Source: Actinernus sp. WN-2022 (lineage: Eukaryota; Cnidaria; Anthozoa; Actiniaria; Actinernidae). From it: a DNA stretch of 64,000 nucleotides. Where the stretch lies: the NCBI GenBank assembly GCA_030867875.1, contig JAOWCC010000577.1, positions 73,031,012 through 73,095,011 of the forward strand, read 5' to 3'. Below, in pieces: positions 1-11,439 of this stretch; positions within the stretch are counted from its first letter, which is position 1; the number at the start of each line of letters is the position of its first letter. The translations under genes and the position numbers were made by a program. Under the pieces are notes generated by a model. It had not been told where the DNA came from. It saw nothing but the letters and a program-made list of their open reading frames with translations, and did no database searches.

Positions 1-1436
1 TCGTGTTCCCACTGCCATTTCTCGTTCTCCCAAACTCCCACTCTTGTTTCTATAACTCTATAGAAACACGGGAAATGTTTTCTATTTCTTAAATGTAACA
101 TTAATGATAGTTTTCAGTTATTAGGTCCTTATTTTTCTATTTACTAGCTATGAATGACGAATATATTTTACAGATTTCCGCGAAGTATTTGTACAATGTA
201 CGTGATTTAGTGGAATAGTTACTTTTTTTATACTTACTTGCGTAAATAATATTTAGTCGGCTTTTTCCTCTCTTCTCTGTAGAATTGTTATGTTAAACTC
301 CAATGTACTACTGATCTTAGTGTGTAAAAGGATAACATTATTACTAGTATACCTAATAGGTAGTGAATGCTGCCGCTCAGTCAAGGAAGTGTATTAGATC
401 AAAAGTAACCTACAGTAGCTCTTTGGCAGGAAAAATCTATTACTGGGTAATAAAATGCCAGGGGCTATCGTACGACTGAAACCTGTTTGAGCCTACCAAT
501 TCCCGACATGTTCTTAAGCTTCCCAGCACAAAAACATGCTGTACTCCCCCCGACTCGAGTACATTAAGACCAGGGTCATTTCCTTTTCCAAAATGGCCGC
601 CGCAAATCAAGAGGGGTGGTCTATATTTTGGTGCTTGTTAGCTACTAACAGTTTCCATGGAAACGTGGAATGTGACCTTTGAACTACGATTTTTTTTTAA
701 ACGTCTCCGGGAGGAAGGTAGACTCTTTAAACATGGTAGGTATCTTTGTGTTATTGAATCAGGGTTAGTGCATACTTTCTTGATCCAACTAGAATGGTTT
801 GAAAGTTTTAATGTGAAATTTGACACCAAGTTTCTACGAAATTAACATACTTTTCCACGATGTCTAGTTGGACTGATAAACTATATGGTAAACTGCATTA
901 GTTCCACCGGTTCTATTTCTAATCTTCGTTCTCTCTACGTTCCTCCAAAAGGCTAATATCATATTTTCTTGAAAATCAGATCAAAGGTCACAGGCTTTGT
1001 CGCCATGGCGACAGACTTTGCCAGAACGTAAAAAAGGAAAGTCTACATTAGATATTGTAAACTCGATGCCATCGGGTACAACCAACCGAAATTAGACCAA
1101 CCTTCAGTTTTAAGGGGCGTGGTCATTCTTAGCCCATGATCATCAAGTTACAAAACATTTTGTGCGTTAGTAAACTTCACATCAAAACACGACACTAATA
1201 AGGAGCACTGAAGGAATTTTGGTAAAAATACAAACGAAGGCGATCACAATTTATTTACACTCGCTGTAGGTGGCAATAACAACAGATTCTAAGTACGAAT
1301 AAGGGCCACATTCACGTGAAAATGCAAAATAAAAGCAGTAAAAATAGACACACCTTCACACGCAAACGAAAAGAAAGCCACGTGCGGAACACCGCGCATA
1401 TCGTTTGTGCCCTTGCGCACGGCCACAATGCACTCC
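1..1436. other. Non-coding stretch, nothing recognised
   Basis: AT-rich DNA with only short spurious reading frames. I see no domain, no tandem array and no clear terminal repeats here. Confidence 0.5.
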
Positions 1437-1549
1437 TCAGTGGTTAAGTTAGCTCAGTGGTTAAGTTAGCTCAGTGGTTAAGTTAGCTCAGTGGTTAAGC
1501 GCCGGTCTGTTGTGCGGGAGGTCGCGGGTTCAAACCCCGGCCGGACCAA
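1437..1549 (+). repeat. tRNA-derived SINE head with tandem A-box
   Basis: A tRNA-like segment with a pol III A-box (TAGCTCAGTGGTTAAG) and a B-box (GGTTCAAACCCCGG). The A-box part is amplified as a 17-bp tandem repeat (units starting near 1441, 1458, 1475 and 1492). The first half cannot fold as a normal tRNA, so this is read as a SINE head or tRNA pseudogene rather than a working tRNA gene. No SINE tail was recognised. Confidence 0.6.
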
Positions 1550-2434
1550 CACTCAGTGTGTTAAAATAACTGAGTAGAAGGTGCTGCCTTTATGAAACAA
1601 TCTCGTTAACGAACTGCAAATGGTTAGACCTTTACGTCTTCGCGGTCCCACATCGGCCTCAAGTTTACTTAGCTTCCGTACCAGACTGTCACGAGTTACC
1701 GACGTTAAATAAGCTTTATCATTACCGTTACTGCTCTGGCAATGCACCAAAAAACGGCTCCATTGCATAAATTAGTACTGCTGCCTCGCTCGCTCGCTCC
1801 AGACTCGCTAGCTACAAGTCAAACTTTCTCCAACACGCTTCAATATTTTTCAACGCCTTCCAACAATGTTTTCATGTCATTTCAAACGGTTCAAGATCGG
1901 CTCCTACAAATGTTGTACCGATGTTGTACCGATGATGGACGCGGCGGTGTTGAAACGTTTAATTTGACTGGACCTTAGTCAGTGGTGATACTCAATAAGG
2001 CTTATAGTTTCTCAGTTAAGTCTCGGTCCATCGCCACTATTTATATCAGTTATACAACTACGTACCTTTAATTATTTACTACAGATTGTAACTATATTAT
2101 AATTGTGGTAAATTATAAAAATATATATACAGAAATTCTACGGACTTATCCTTAGTTTTATATATATTTTGTTGTGACACCGTTTAGGAGAATCAGAAAA
2201 TAAACGTCACCTAATCCACACTAACTCGCCGATCTCAAATTTACATGAGTTCACAAATAAAACTGTATGTATGAAATGTCTATACGATAACTGCCGGGTA
2301 TTCTTACGAGTTATTTGTCTTCCGAGTCTGAAAGGCGAGTTAAAATAAAATTGTCAAGTGAAATATTTCCACTGGTATGATCAACTAAAAGTCAATTAAG
2401 GTATCATGCTAACCGCCGTGGGGAGCGAGTAGCA
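1550..2434. other. Non-coding stretch, nothing recognised
   Basis: No gene or clear repeat structure. A short inverted GC-rich stretch around 1,750-1,960 carries only small frames with no recognisable domain. Confidence 0.4.
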
Positions 2435-2468
2435 GCTGACGTTTCGAGCGCTAACCCTTCGCCAGAGC
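2435..2468 (-). repeat. Decayed hammerhead-ribozyme-like motif, probable Penelope relic
   Basis: On the minus strand the order is CTGGCGA, a short stem, CGAAACGTCAGC. This resembles a minimal hammerhead core (CTGANGA, stem II, GAAA) with one core substitution. A related fragment lies on the plus strand near 11,430-11,456 (GCGCTCGAAACGTC). Hammerheads of this kind are known in terminal repeats of Penelope-like elements. The core substitution makes activity unlikely. Confidence 0.35.
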
Positions 2469-2991
2469 AATTTTATTTTAACTCGTGTTTATCTTGCCAG
2501 CCGACGCAGCTGATCAACACTAGCTAGTTTTTATAGGAACTAGTCACCCATTGAAATTCCCAGCCTTTAGTTATTACACACATTTCCTATGTAATAAATT
2601 GTTTATTATACGACATTCAACAAATAAAGAAAAACATATCTCGCGCTTTTGAGTTTCCAGTTGAACCACAGGCATCCAAAGCTCGGTACTGCAACAAGCA
2701 AAATGCACTGCTTTGTAATGCATTATAAAATTTCACAGACGTTTATTAAAACTATACGAAATTAATTACCGTTTTTAAAGTAAAGATCATCTACCTAATC
2801 AATGTGTTTTGTTGTTGTTCTGTGCACTTCTTGGGCGACTTAACTCAGACTTGAGCTGCCTGTGGTTCAACTGAACCGAAAATATGTTTTCGAGCGCCAA
2901 AAGCCAGGAAAAGCTGATTGCATTCTATTACTATTAATGTGATGTGCAATATCATTTAAAATTTTATCTGTATGTGTTGTTCCATTAATGT

Positions 2992-3246
2992 CTAGTTGAT
3001 TGATGGTGGTAGTTTTAGACTTACGCGCGAGAGCACTTGATTGATAGTCTTCCAGGTTTCCTTAATATTTACAGCATAGTTTTTAATAAATGTATTAAAA
3101 TATTCAGCTTTAGCACGTTTTATTGCTGTATTAACAGCATTTTTGGCTTTCTTACATAGATTCCAATCATTTCCTAAGTTTTTAAGGCATGCAATTCGTT
3201 TAAGACGATCTCTTTCGTGTATCATACACACTATACTATTAGCCAT
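2992..3246 (-). pseudogene. LINE fragment, linker between endonuclease and RT
   Basis: An 84-codon open frame with the basic pattern RDRLKRIACLKN, then DWNLCKKAKN, then IKRAKAEYFN and TWKTINQVLSR. This matches the linker between the endonuclease and reverse transcriptase in CR1/L2/Jockey-type LINEs; the intact-looking LINE near 55,800 has the equivalent stretch. No endonuclease or RT core remains around it, so it is an isolated relic. Confidence 0.55.
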
Positions 3247-3566
3247 GGAGAATAGCTACTCCTCACTCTTCTTTTTCTGAGTCGTGCAAGTACTGATGTT
3301 GACCACTTCTAGAAACATTTCCTCCCATATAGCCCACATATTATTGGGATATTCACAAGACTCTATTACTTCCCATGGGATTTTTGAAAGATCTTAAGGG
3401 AAATCTTCTTCTCTGAAGTTTTTAAATTGCCGGCTTGATTCAATCAGTTATTCAATTCACAAATGTGCTATCTGACTCGATAAACGATAAGTTATTGCCT
3501 TGTCCTTATTCTCTTTCCTTCTTAACTCGTTGTGTGTGAAATTCGCAGACAAGCCCATGCCCGGGA

Positions 3567-3822
3567 TTGGGGGGGTTCTTCATATATTCGGCTGGTAGGG
3601 GTGATCAACGTATTTTTTAGGGTTTGAAATCGGCGATTTAGTATTTTTTAGGGGTTGTCCAAGCGAAATTTTTCAGAGTCATTCTTAGACCATGAGGTAC
3701 ATTCTAGGGTGAATATTTTTTTACGTTTTGATATTTGTTAGGGTATTTTTTAGAGGTTTTCCGACGGTCACCCCTGTCCTTTTTACCTTGAAGAACACCC
3801 CCCCCCCCCCCCCCCCCCAGGG
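3567..3822. repeat. Foldback-like repeat ending in a C-run
   Basis: The left end GGGGGGGTTCTTCATATATT and the right end (TTGAAGAACACC followed by a C-run of about 24) are roughly inverted copies. Inside, AGGGGTGA and TCACCCCTGT are also inverted, and the phrase TATTTTTTAGGG recurs three times. It behaves like a small non-autonomous element; no target duplication was settled. Confidence 0.45.
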
Positions 3823-4012
3823 AGCCCATCATTCACTTGTCTATCTGTATAATACGAAAATCTTAACCTTTCCAATCCTCCAAACTTAACCGTCATATTT
3901 CAAATTACAGCGTCTATTTCCCTCGGGTTGACGATCAGAACCTTCACTTCGAGTTCATAAATAGCTATTCAAAAAGGTGTTGCCCTTGTAAGGTGTCTAT
4001 TTTCACTCTGGT

Positions 4013-6115
4013 TCAATGTCCTTCCGTTCGCTTTTTGAAACTCGATGTCCGGAACGAGCCCCCTGGTCTAAAGCTCTTTAACTCAAACGAGGACAATCTG
4101 ACCAGTCTTCCATTGCGTCCAAGGGAAACAAACCAAACAAAGGCTCTCCTGTAGTTTTTCAAGCGCCACGAATATACAAACGGGTTCATACAGGAGTTTG
4201 ACAGAATGAACAGAAACTGCAAATGACGTGACAAGTGGATTACGTGACAGCTGCACATGTCACACAAGTTGATTAGATAAATAAATGCACTGGCTGAGAA
4301 GTAACAAGACACGAACAGTGCTAACATGATGAGAAATGTTTTCGTTATTTTCTGTTCCAGGCGAATAACCACGCTTGGCACAAATGACCCTAAAATCTAT
4401 CACTTTGCTATATTTTCAAAAGTTTCCAACATAGAAGATTGAATTTTTGTGGGATGATGAAGACTGACGACCAAAACAAAATCCGATGATTTGATCTACC
4501 GTAGACATCTTGATGACGTCACAGTTACGTCATGTATCCATTTATAATAGGTTTCTCGATGTTTTCAATTACCTTGAACATCAGTAATTTTTATATTTTC
4601 AATTTCCCATCATGTCGACAACGAAGAAACCGAAAACCCGAGTTCGATTGGTTAAGAGGTAGAAAAGTTATTAAATTTTGAATTTTGGCAATTTTCCCGC
4701 CAAAATTTGGCGGGAAATATTCAACACAGAACCATTTACAAAATAACTTCTTCATTCATCTTTTAGAGTTTAAAATATTTGTTTACGACAATCTAGCAAT
4801 CAAAAGAGTAAATCGGTACCCACAACCGTATGTTTTTAGAATTTTCGATTTTTGAGAGGAAATACTTTAAAATTCGCAGTGAAAAAGAGCAAACGTCATT
4901 ATGACGTCATATATTTTTGAAAACGTCTTTTAAAAATAACTATTCAAGTATTTTTCGGGTTTTAAAGAGGAACTGTACTTACTGTACACTGAATAGCCGC
5001 AATATGGTCTTTTTATGTTTATTCAATTTAAAAAGCATGACTGATGTCAGACCCATGACGTCAGAAAATGTGACGTCACAGAAACTTCAGTTCTTAATAA
5101 CTCAGCAAATATTTATCGTAGAGACTTTAAAATTGCGGCAATCAAAAACACATATTTATGTTGTTGTGGTAACATGCTTTATTTCAAACGTATAGGTAAC
5201 GCAGAATTTGACCTTAAAAGGAGTCGTTCGTTATGACGTCACACCAGCGTCAATATACAAACGTGTTTGATCCTAAAGACGTTATTTCACATTAATATTA
5301 ACATACGAAAATTTTGTTAAATTTGACAGCGAATTAAACAAGATGTGCTGGTTTATATATTTTTGGCTCGCTTTTAGTGATCGATTTTGAGGTAACTTAT
5401 GCCAGGCGTGAACTTGTTTCTTACGCCTGTTTTCCTCGGTGCCCGCATGAAGGACATCCCATTGTTTGATTTGATCACGAAATATCTTGTAAATCCGAAT
5501 GTATGCAAATAATAGGACAATAAAAGTGAATACTACAGTAGTATTAGCGAATAGAAATGAGTACTGGATGTATCCTACGTAGAAATACAGAAATGGAAAT
5601 CCCAACGAAACCAACCACACGATTCCACACAGAATCGCCGCCCGTCCTGGGTTGAGTTTTGTTTTGTATTTAAAAGGTGATGTGATGGCAACATAGCGAT
5701 CCAGTGTTAACACGGAGAGACTAAGAATCGACGCAGTACAGGAGATAAAGAACGGCATGTGAATCGCAGGTGATCCAGCATCCAGCAGTCCAAGCCCTTC
5801 CTTTACATGATACACCACAGACAAGGGTTCTGTGACAAGGCCAACTACAAGGTCAGCCATGGCTAAATTTGCCACGAAGTAGTTAAAAGGCGAGTGAAGT
5901 TCTCTGTTTGGGTCTATGAAAACAGCGAGTACAACCAGTAGATTACCTGGAATTGTGATTAGAGCAAGGATACTTGATATCCCCGCAGTAGTAAAGGAAA
6001 GGATGACTGGAGCGGTGGTATTGGCGCAGTGGTCCTCTACGAAGAAATGCATTTCATCCCAACTTTTGACTGAAAAAAAATCGGTTCCTCTGGCTGTAGT
6101 TGTTTTTAACTTCAT
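4013..6115 (-). CDS. Rhodopsin-family GPCR, copy 1 (two exons)
   Basis: Plasma-membrane seven-helix receptor; the ligand cannot be told. Exon 1 (6115 to about 5425) encodes a short N-terminus with a CANTTAP glycosylation site, TM1 with GNLLV, TM2 with NLAMADL, and the TM3 boundary motif LDRYVAI (a DRY motif), through TM5. Exon 2 (about 4389 to 4013) encodes TM6, TM7 with NSCMNPFVYSW (the NPxxY motif) and a basic tail. A GTAAGA donor at 5424 and a TTTTAG acceptor at 4390 keep the frame across 1,035 bp. The paralogue at 13,857-14,888 is continuous across the same place. The start could be the Met at 6115 or the internal Met nearer the conserved FFVEDHC. If the insertion is not spliced out, this copy is a pseudogene. 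Confidence 0.7.
4370..5401 (-). other. Insertion inside GPCR copy 1, candidate intron
   Basis: The segment is absent from the paralogue at 13,857-14,888. It is bordered by related 12-13 bp sequences, GTTATTCGCCTGG on the exon 2 side (4357-4369) and GTTCACGCCTGG on the exon 1 side (5402-5413), which look like a diverged target duplication. It holds no coding domain. Five TGACGTCA palindromes lie in it. The splice signals just outside and inside its borders would remove it cleanly. Confidence 0.5.
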
Positions 6116-6143
6116 ATGGCGTCAGAATAGACCTCTGACGTCA
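4514..6143. promoter_or_regulatory. Cluster of CRE-type palindromes around GPCR copy 1
   Basis: Perfect TGACGTCA octamers occur at 4514, 4902, 5056, 5071, 5234 and 6136, the last just upstream of the receptor start. TGACGTCA is the full cAMP-response element bound by CREB/ATF factors in animals. Whether these are used is inference. Confidence 0.4.
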
Positions 6144-6469
6144 TCATCTCAGTTCGCATCTAAGGTGTATTTAATCAGTGTTCTCCGTGGGTTTAATTTC
6201 AAGTTCCGTAGCAAATTATCCGTGTAATATTGAATCACTGGAAATCACTGTTGGTGTTTATACTCGTCATTGACTTTAGACTAGTCCTTTAATGGGGGCA
6301 CACGCGTACGAAAAATGCAATAAATCAGGAATACACATATTCCCCTACGTAATTTATGGGCTGATATCACGAAGGCACGCAAAGTTTCAAACAAAATGTA
6401 ATGTTGTGATTCATGTTAGCACATGGCAACGGCCGTTCATATACCGTAATCCTCAATACAAGAAATTAA

Positions 6470-7200
6470 GCTGCTATATACACCTGACTACGTCACTACA
6501 GGAGACTCAACCCCCCACACCCATCGCCTACTCCACCCACGGTAATGATTGGGAACGGTCACTTAGACTAAGTTGTAAATAACAAAGTAATTTTATTTCA
6601 TATAAGCCCAGTAATTCACTGTCAATTACTGTCGTAGTAAATGGTAGGTCTAGCGGAGTTCTAAATAGCGCTTTCCCTTCTCTCGATAAATGAGTATCTG
6701 ATATATAACTTTCGTAGCTTCTCTTCGGTGAGGTCAGTGCTAGGACTTACGAAGTCATAATTGAACAGATGAGAGCAGAATAACAGATTACGACAATTAA
6801 CACTCAATATAAAAACAGCCTAGTTCAGCGATGAATGTTAATTGGTTGTTGTGATTCTTTTATCTATTCTCTTTGCCTTTCACGGCTAACCAAGCCTTGA
6901 ATCGATCGGACAGCCAGAGCACAGTAAAAGGTAACGGAGTAAAATTAAAACTTGATTGCCTTTGTGTCAACCCAATTCAAGCAGAAGCTCGCTGCTGAAA
7001 ATGTTTTCGATCTTTAGCAGTTACGGTCTATATAATCAGTAATTTTGAGGCAAAGCAAATCAAAGTTTAACGGAAACATACAAAATAAAATCACGGCTTA
7101 GGGTCGACGTAGAAACTTTCATGGCAAGAAACAACTTATTGACAACGACTTCATGAAACTATAAACTGACTGGTATAATCAACTGAAAGTCGATTAAGAT
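6470..7200 (+). repeat. Left arm of a long diverged inverted repeat flanking a Penelope element
   Basis: Blocks match the reverse complement of about 11,440-12,305 in collinear order: GACTACGTCACTACAGG (near 6487 and 12,290), GTAATTTTATTTCAT (near 6590 and 12,175), and GTCGACGTAGAAACTTTC (near 7102 and 11,560). Identity looks like roughly 75-85 percent in these blocks with many indels. No coding content. Confidence 0.55.
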
Positions 7201-7439
7201 ATGCCGTGGAGAGCAAATAGCAGGTGCGAAACGGGAAAGTCACGATAGCCGAGCGTATTCAGCAGAAGCGAGAAGGAGCGATATCGCGGCCTCAAAGGGT
7301 TCAACTATATGGCCCCTCGCTCTTGGCCACAGCTTTCACACATATATTACACTGCTGTTGTACAGATAATTAAGTCTGATTTTTGTAAATAATTTAAACA
7401 GTTTTTTCCTTGTTCTCTAATAGCTGCCCTATTTTTCCT

Positions 7440-7834
7440 ACTGATCTGATAAATGGTATCAAAAGTTATTTTTATTATTGGAGTGATGTTACTTATGCCG
7501 TGAAAAGTATCTAATAAACAGCATCTACATGACAATGGCATTGGTGTCTCGGATTTTGAAAAATCACTCCATGAAATAAAACACCTTATTAGGCGGTGAT
7601 AAAACAATCTTAAAAAACGAATTTAGCGATTAAATGCCGGGAAAACGACGAAACACTGTTGCCGTGGGGACATTTGTTAATTTCAATTTTGCTTTCGTGA
7701 GCAAACGGGAAACATTTCAGTGCGGAAGCAAAATTTGATTCCGCTAAACACGTTTCGTTTGCGGACAAGCGAGGAAACATTTTGCGAAACACTGAAATTC
7801 ATAAATATTTCCGCAAGAATATTTCCTCGATCGA
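7440..7834 (+). repeat. Repeat X, copy 1, left part (interrupted by Penelope)
   Basis: Shares GCCGTGAAAAGTATCTAATA, ATGAAATAAAACA and several GGAAACATTT-type phrases with 12,840-13,330 in the same orientation. The continuation of copy 2 (GTTTTTTTGTGAAAGAAA near 13,385) reappears only at 11,020-11,090, so the Penelope element split this copy. No coding content. Confidence 0.5.
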
Positions 7835-7986
7835 TCTTAACTTTAGTAAAAGTTTATAAATGAGCCACCACGAACAACACTCCACTGGTATACGTCGGAT
7901 CAAACAATGATCTAAATGGTTCGCAGATTAAGAAATAAGTAGAATGAAGAATAACCAATACGACGTAGAATTATACGGATTTAATG

Positions 7987-8031
7987 TAGCACAATATTTC
8001 GACTAGCCATACTAGTCTTCATCAGGTGCTA
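7987..8031 (-). ncRNA. Minimal hammerhead ribozyme motif of the Penelope element
   Basis: Read on the minus strand: stem I strand TAGCAC, core CTGATGA, an extra A, stem II GACTAG with loop TATGG and CTAGTC, core GAAA, a very short stem III (TATT), then GTGCTA, which pairs perfectly with stem I. Minimal type I hammerheads with tiny stem III are established in Penelope-like terminal repeats. The extra A between the core and stem II is a departure from the canonical form. Confidence 0.65.
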
Positions 8032-8130
8032 AGGAACTTTTACAATGTGACTTGACAATATATAATGGTAAAACGGAAATGACGTAAAAAACATAATATG
8101 ATAACGAAAGATAACTAACGGTGTGACTGA

Positions 8131-10976
8131 TTAGTAGGTCTCGTCGCGTTTGTTAAGGCCATTGGGTTCAAGAGTGTTAGCACGTGTTATGAGATAAGCT
8201 TCTTTAGCTTTGCGAATAGCATCACGAGAAGAGAAAATATGTTCTAAAGGAATTAAAAGGATATTAGATGCAGAGTGGTCAGGGTTAGATAGAAAATGTT
8301 CAGATGCAGTGGTGGGTTTGGATTTACTGGAAGGTTTGTCAACTGTCCTACGATGTTCGTTGAAGCGGTCTTTAAGTCTACGTTTGGTTTCACCAATGTA
8401 CTGTTTGTTACATTTAGTACATTGAATCATGTAGATGACGTTTTTAGTGTTGCAGTCCATGTGTGTGGTAATGGTTCTGGTTTCACCCGTAGAAGTAAAA
8501 GTATATTGGGTGCAGTTATCAGAAATGTAAGGGCAAGTTAAACAGTTTTGTCCACAACGAAAAGAACCTGGATTGTTGTTGGAAGCAGTGTTGGAGTTAT
8601 CTGAAGGTAGTTTGGATTTGACTAGCAAATCACGTAGATTGGACGAACGTCGGAAGGCTACAAAAGGGCGTTGGGGGTAAATAGTTTTGCAACGCACGGA
8701 GGAATGTAGAAGATCAAAATGTTTCTCAAAGATAGGAAAGATAGATGGAAGTGACGGATTATAGGTGACTATAAAGGGAATACGGTGAGAGGAATTAGAT
8801 TTCTGTTTAGGTTGTAGAGCAAGATTACGAGGGATATCGGCAGCGCGTTTAGTTTGTTTAGTGAGTAAATCACGGCTGTAACCTCGTTTAAGGAGATAGG
8901 AGATGAGTTCAGAGGTACGGTTTTTAAAAGCTTCATTAGTGGAACAAATTCGTCTGAGACGGAGAGCTAAGCTGAAAGGAATGGCTTTTTTAGTATGACT
9001 AGGATGACAAGATGAAAAAAGCAGATGCTGATGTTTATCGGTGGGTTTACAATAAAGGTCAGTTTCAATGATTCCATTATTAAGGGATACATTGACATCG
9101 AGAAACGGGACATTACTAGAAGAGTGAAAACTGGTAAATTTGATAGTAGGATGAATATTATTAAGATAATCGATGAAAGTTTTGAGGTTATCCGGACCTT
9201 CCGTCCAGACCATAAAAATATCATCGATATATCTAAGCCAAGAATAGGGAGTGAAAGGGGCTTTGTTCAAAGCATTGGCTTCAAAGTAACCAAGAAAGAG
9301 ATTAGCGAAGGAAGGTGCCATTTTGGTTCCCATAGCAGTACCATGAATTTGTAGGTAGTTGTTATCATTAAAAGTGAAGTTATTCATGGTAAGAATCATA
9401 CGGATAAGATCACATAAAGTACTAGTAGGGATAGTTTTATCAGAACGAGTGCTAAGAAAATGATAACATGCATTGATACCGTCATTATGGGGAATGTTGG
9501 TATAAAGAGAGGACACATCTAAAGTGACAAGAAGAGCATTGTCCGGAAGGTCACGGAGGAGGGAGAGTTTATGAAGGAAATCATTGGTGTCTTTGACATA
9601 AGACGGAAGTTTGCTAACTAGAGGTTGAAGGTAGTAATCAACAAATTCCGAAATACGTTCGGTAGGATGGCTGTTGGAAGAGACAATGGGACGACCAGGA
9701 TTACCTGGTTTGTGAATCTTAGGCAGAATATAAAAGCGCCCTGGTTTAGTATCGCGTTGAATAAGATATTTACGGGTTTTATCGTCAATGGAGTAATGGC
9801 TATGGAACATTCTGTCTATGTATTCGGTTACACGTAGTTGGATATGTGTGGTCTTGTCTTCGTCATGCAGTGGTCGGTAAAATTTGGTATCGTTAAGTTG
9901 TCGGTTGCATTCGTCAATGTACCATTGTAAGTTCATGACAACAGTCCCAGAACCTTTGTCGGCAGGTTTGATGACTATGTCAGGTCGTTGTTTCAGTCCT
10001 TGTAAAGCTTGTCGTTCAGAATTGGAAAGAGGTTATCAAGAGTTCGTTTAGGTTTGATATTAGATATGTCAAGTTTGACAGCGTCAAGAAAAGTGTAAAG
10101 AGATAGTTCTCTGTCGGTCGGGGGAGTCCAGGTACTTTTGTTGCGAAAACGAAGGTGATCGTCATTAGTCTTGTCTTTGTTAAAGTCATAAAAGTATTCA
10201 GTCAGGCGCATACGTCTAGAAAAATCATATAAGTCAGCTGAAATCTCAGTCCAGTTAATTTGTCGAGGTGTGGGACAGAAAGTGAGTCCACGAGAAAGAA
10301 TAGAAATTTCGTCAGTGGTTAAAGGAGTGTCAGAAAGATTAATAACAGAATTAGCATCGGGGACAAAAGAGAAAGGTTTAGTTTTACGGCGTGTGCGTTT
10401 CTTTTTGATCTTATTAGCAGAAGACAAAGTGTTAATTGAGTTGATGTTAGGCGTGTCACTGGCAATGTTATCTATGTTAACATTAGTGTTGCGGTGAAAG
10501 GCAGAAACGGAAACGTGATTAGAGCCATTACGCAAGCAAGAAGATTTAGAAGCACGTCGGTTAGCAAGAACATTATCAAGCGATGAGGTCATGGAATTAA
10601 GCCTAGATTGGTAAAATAAAAAAACTTCTGGTGTACAAGATTTCTGAAGCAAATCAATATAAATATTAAGTTCAGAGGTTAAATAACAAATAGTGTTCTT
10701 ACATTCTTTGATGAGCAGTCTGAGATAACGGCGGGCGGCAAAATGCGAGATGAATCTCCAGCGACGATGAAAAGTCTCATTTTGAGTGTTTATAGGTGGT
10801 ATGCTTGTAAATAGCGATTTAGGGATAATGGAATGTTCTTGGTAATACTTGAAGTTCAGGAGGTGATGTTGATAGCGGGTAAGTTTAAGTTGAATACGTT
10901 TGGTCTTGTTGAAAAGGCTGGAGAATCTGTATGTAGTAGGATCGGTAACGTTGGCAGCAACGTGTGCAGAAGCCAA
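8131..10976 (-). pseudogene. Penelope polyprotein: N-terminal region, RT, GIY-YIG endonuclease
   Basis: Two overlapping frames make up one gene. 10,976 to 9,993 (327 codons) is the N-terminal region with a basic patch KIKKKRTRRKTK. The second frame continues past the 9,936 Met to 8,131 and carries RT motifs: SSLYTNIPHNDG, GTAMGTKMAPSFANLFLG and the catalytic YIDDIFMVW. A Cys cluster (CGQNCLTCPY) and a GIY-YIG domain (VIYMIQCTKCNKQYIGETKR) end the protein. The two frames share the stretch around 10,025, where a one-base change shifts frame. The remaining 601 codons are free of stops, so the copy is fairly young. It copies RNA into DNA at nicked targets in the nucleus. Confidence 0.9.
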
Positions 10977-11439
10977 ATTAGTAGAGGTTGAAGAAGGACC
11001 AGGGTGCAGGTGCTTATTGTGAGTTTTTTGTGAAAGAAAGAATAGAAATAAGATAGGAAACTAAATCTTCACATCAGTTTTTAACTTCTTATTAATCGAT
11101 AAGACTCAAGTGTCGTTATAGTTTCCAAAGTTCCTTGTTCTATTAATATTTCTAAGTCCGGTGAAAAACGCCAAAACTTCAAGTTTGTTCCCATATTTAT
11201 ATACCATACAAGCGAAGGAGTGCAACATGTTGTCACCTATCATTGTAAACCGTGATACATGTATGTACATAGCGTATAGTGACTTATCAGTGAGAGGGCG
11301 AATGTGAAAACTGTACTCTAATTTGTCACTTGTCACTTAAAGGATGGTCAACCGTATAAAGCCGGAAAAAGTTAATTCCTTCTTCAATTGAACTATTGGT
11401 TTCAGTGTATACGTGTTTTGATCCTGTGGGCTAGCGCTC

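Larger units (their letters stand above)
7835..11015 (-). mobile_element. Penelope-like retroelement (RT plus GIY-YIG)
   Basis: The interval runs from the break in repeat X on one side to the resumption on the other and contains an N-terminal region, a reverse transcriptase and a GIY-YIG endonuclease in that order on the minus strand, with a hammerhead motif beyond the 3' end of the coding region. These are the hallmarks of Penelope-like elements. One frameshift breaks the reading frame near 10,025. Ends are approximate; no target duplication was found. Confidence 0.85.

Noticed and set aside
638..845. Overlapping open frames of 62-63 codons on both strands
   Set aside because: No domain, no splice context and biased composition; chance frames.
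1484..1549. Functional tRNA gene
   Set aside because: The A-box half is tandemly repeated and the arms do not give a convincing cloverleaf.
9025..9354. 109-codon plus-strand frame
   Set aside because: Antisense shadow of the Penelope reverse transcriptase.
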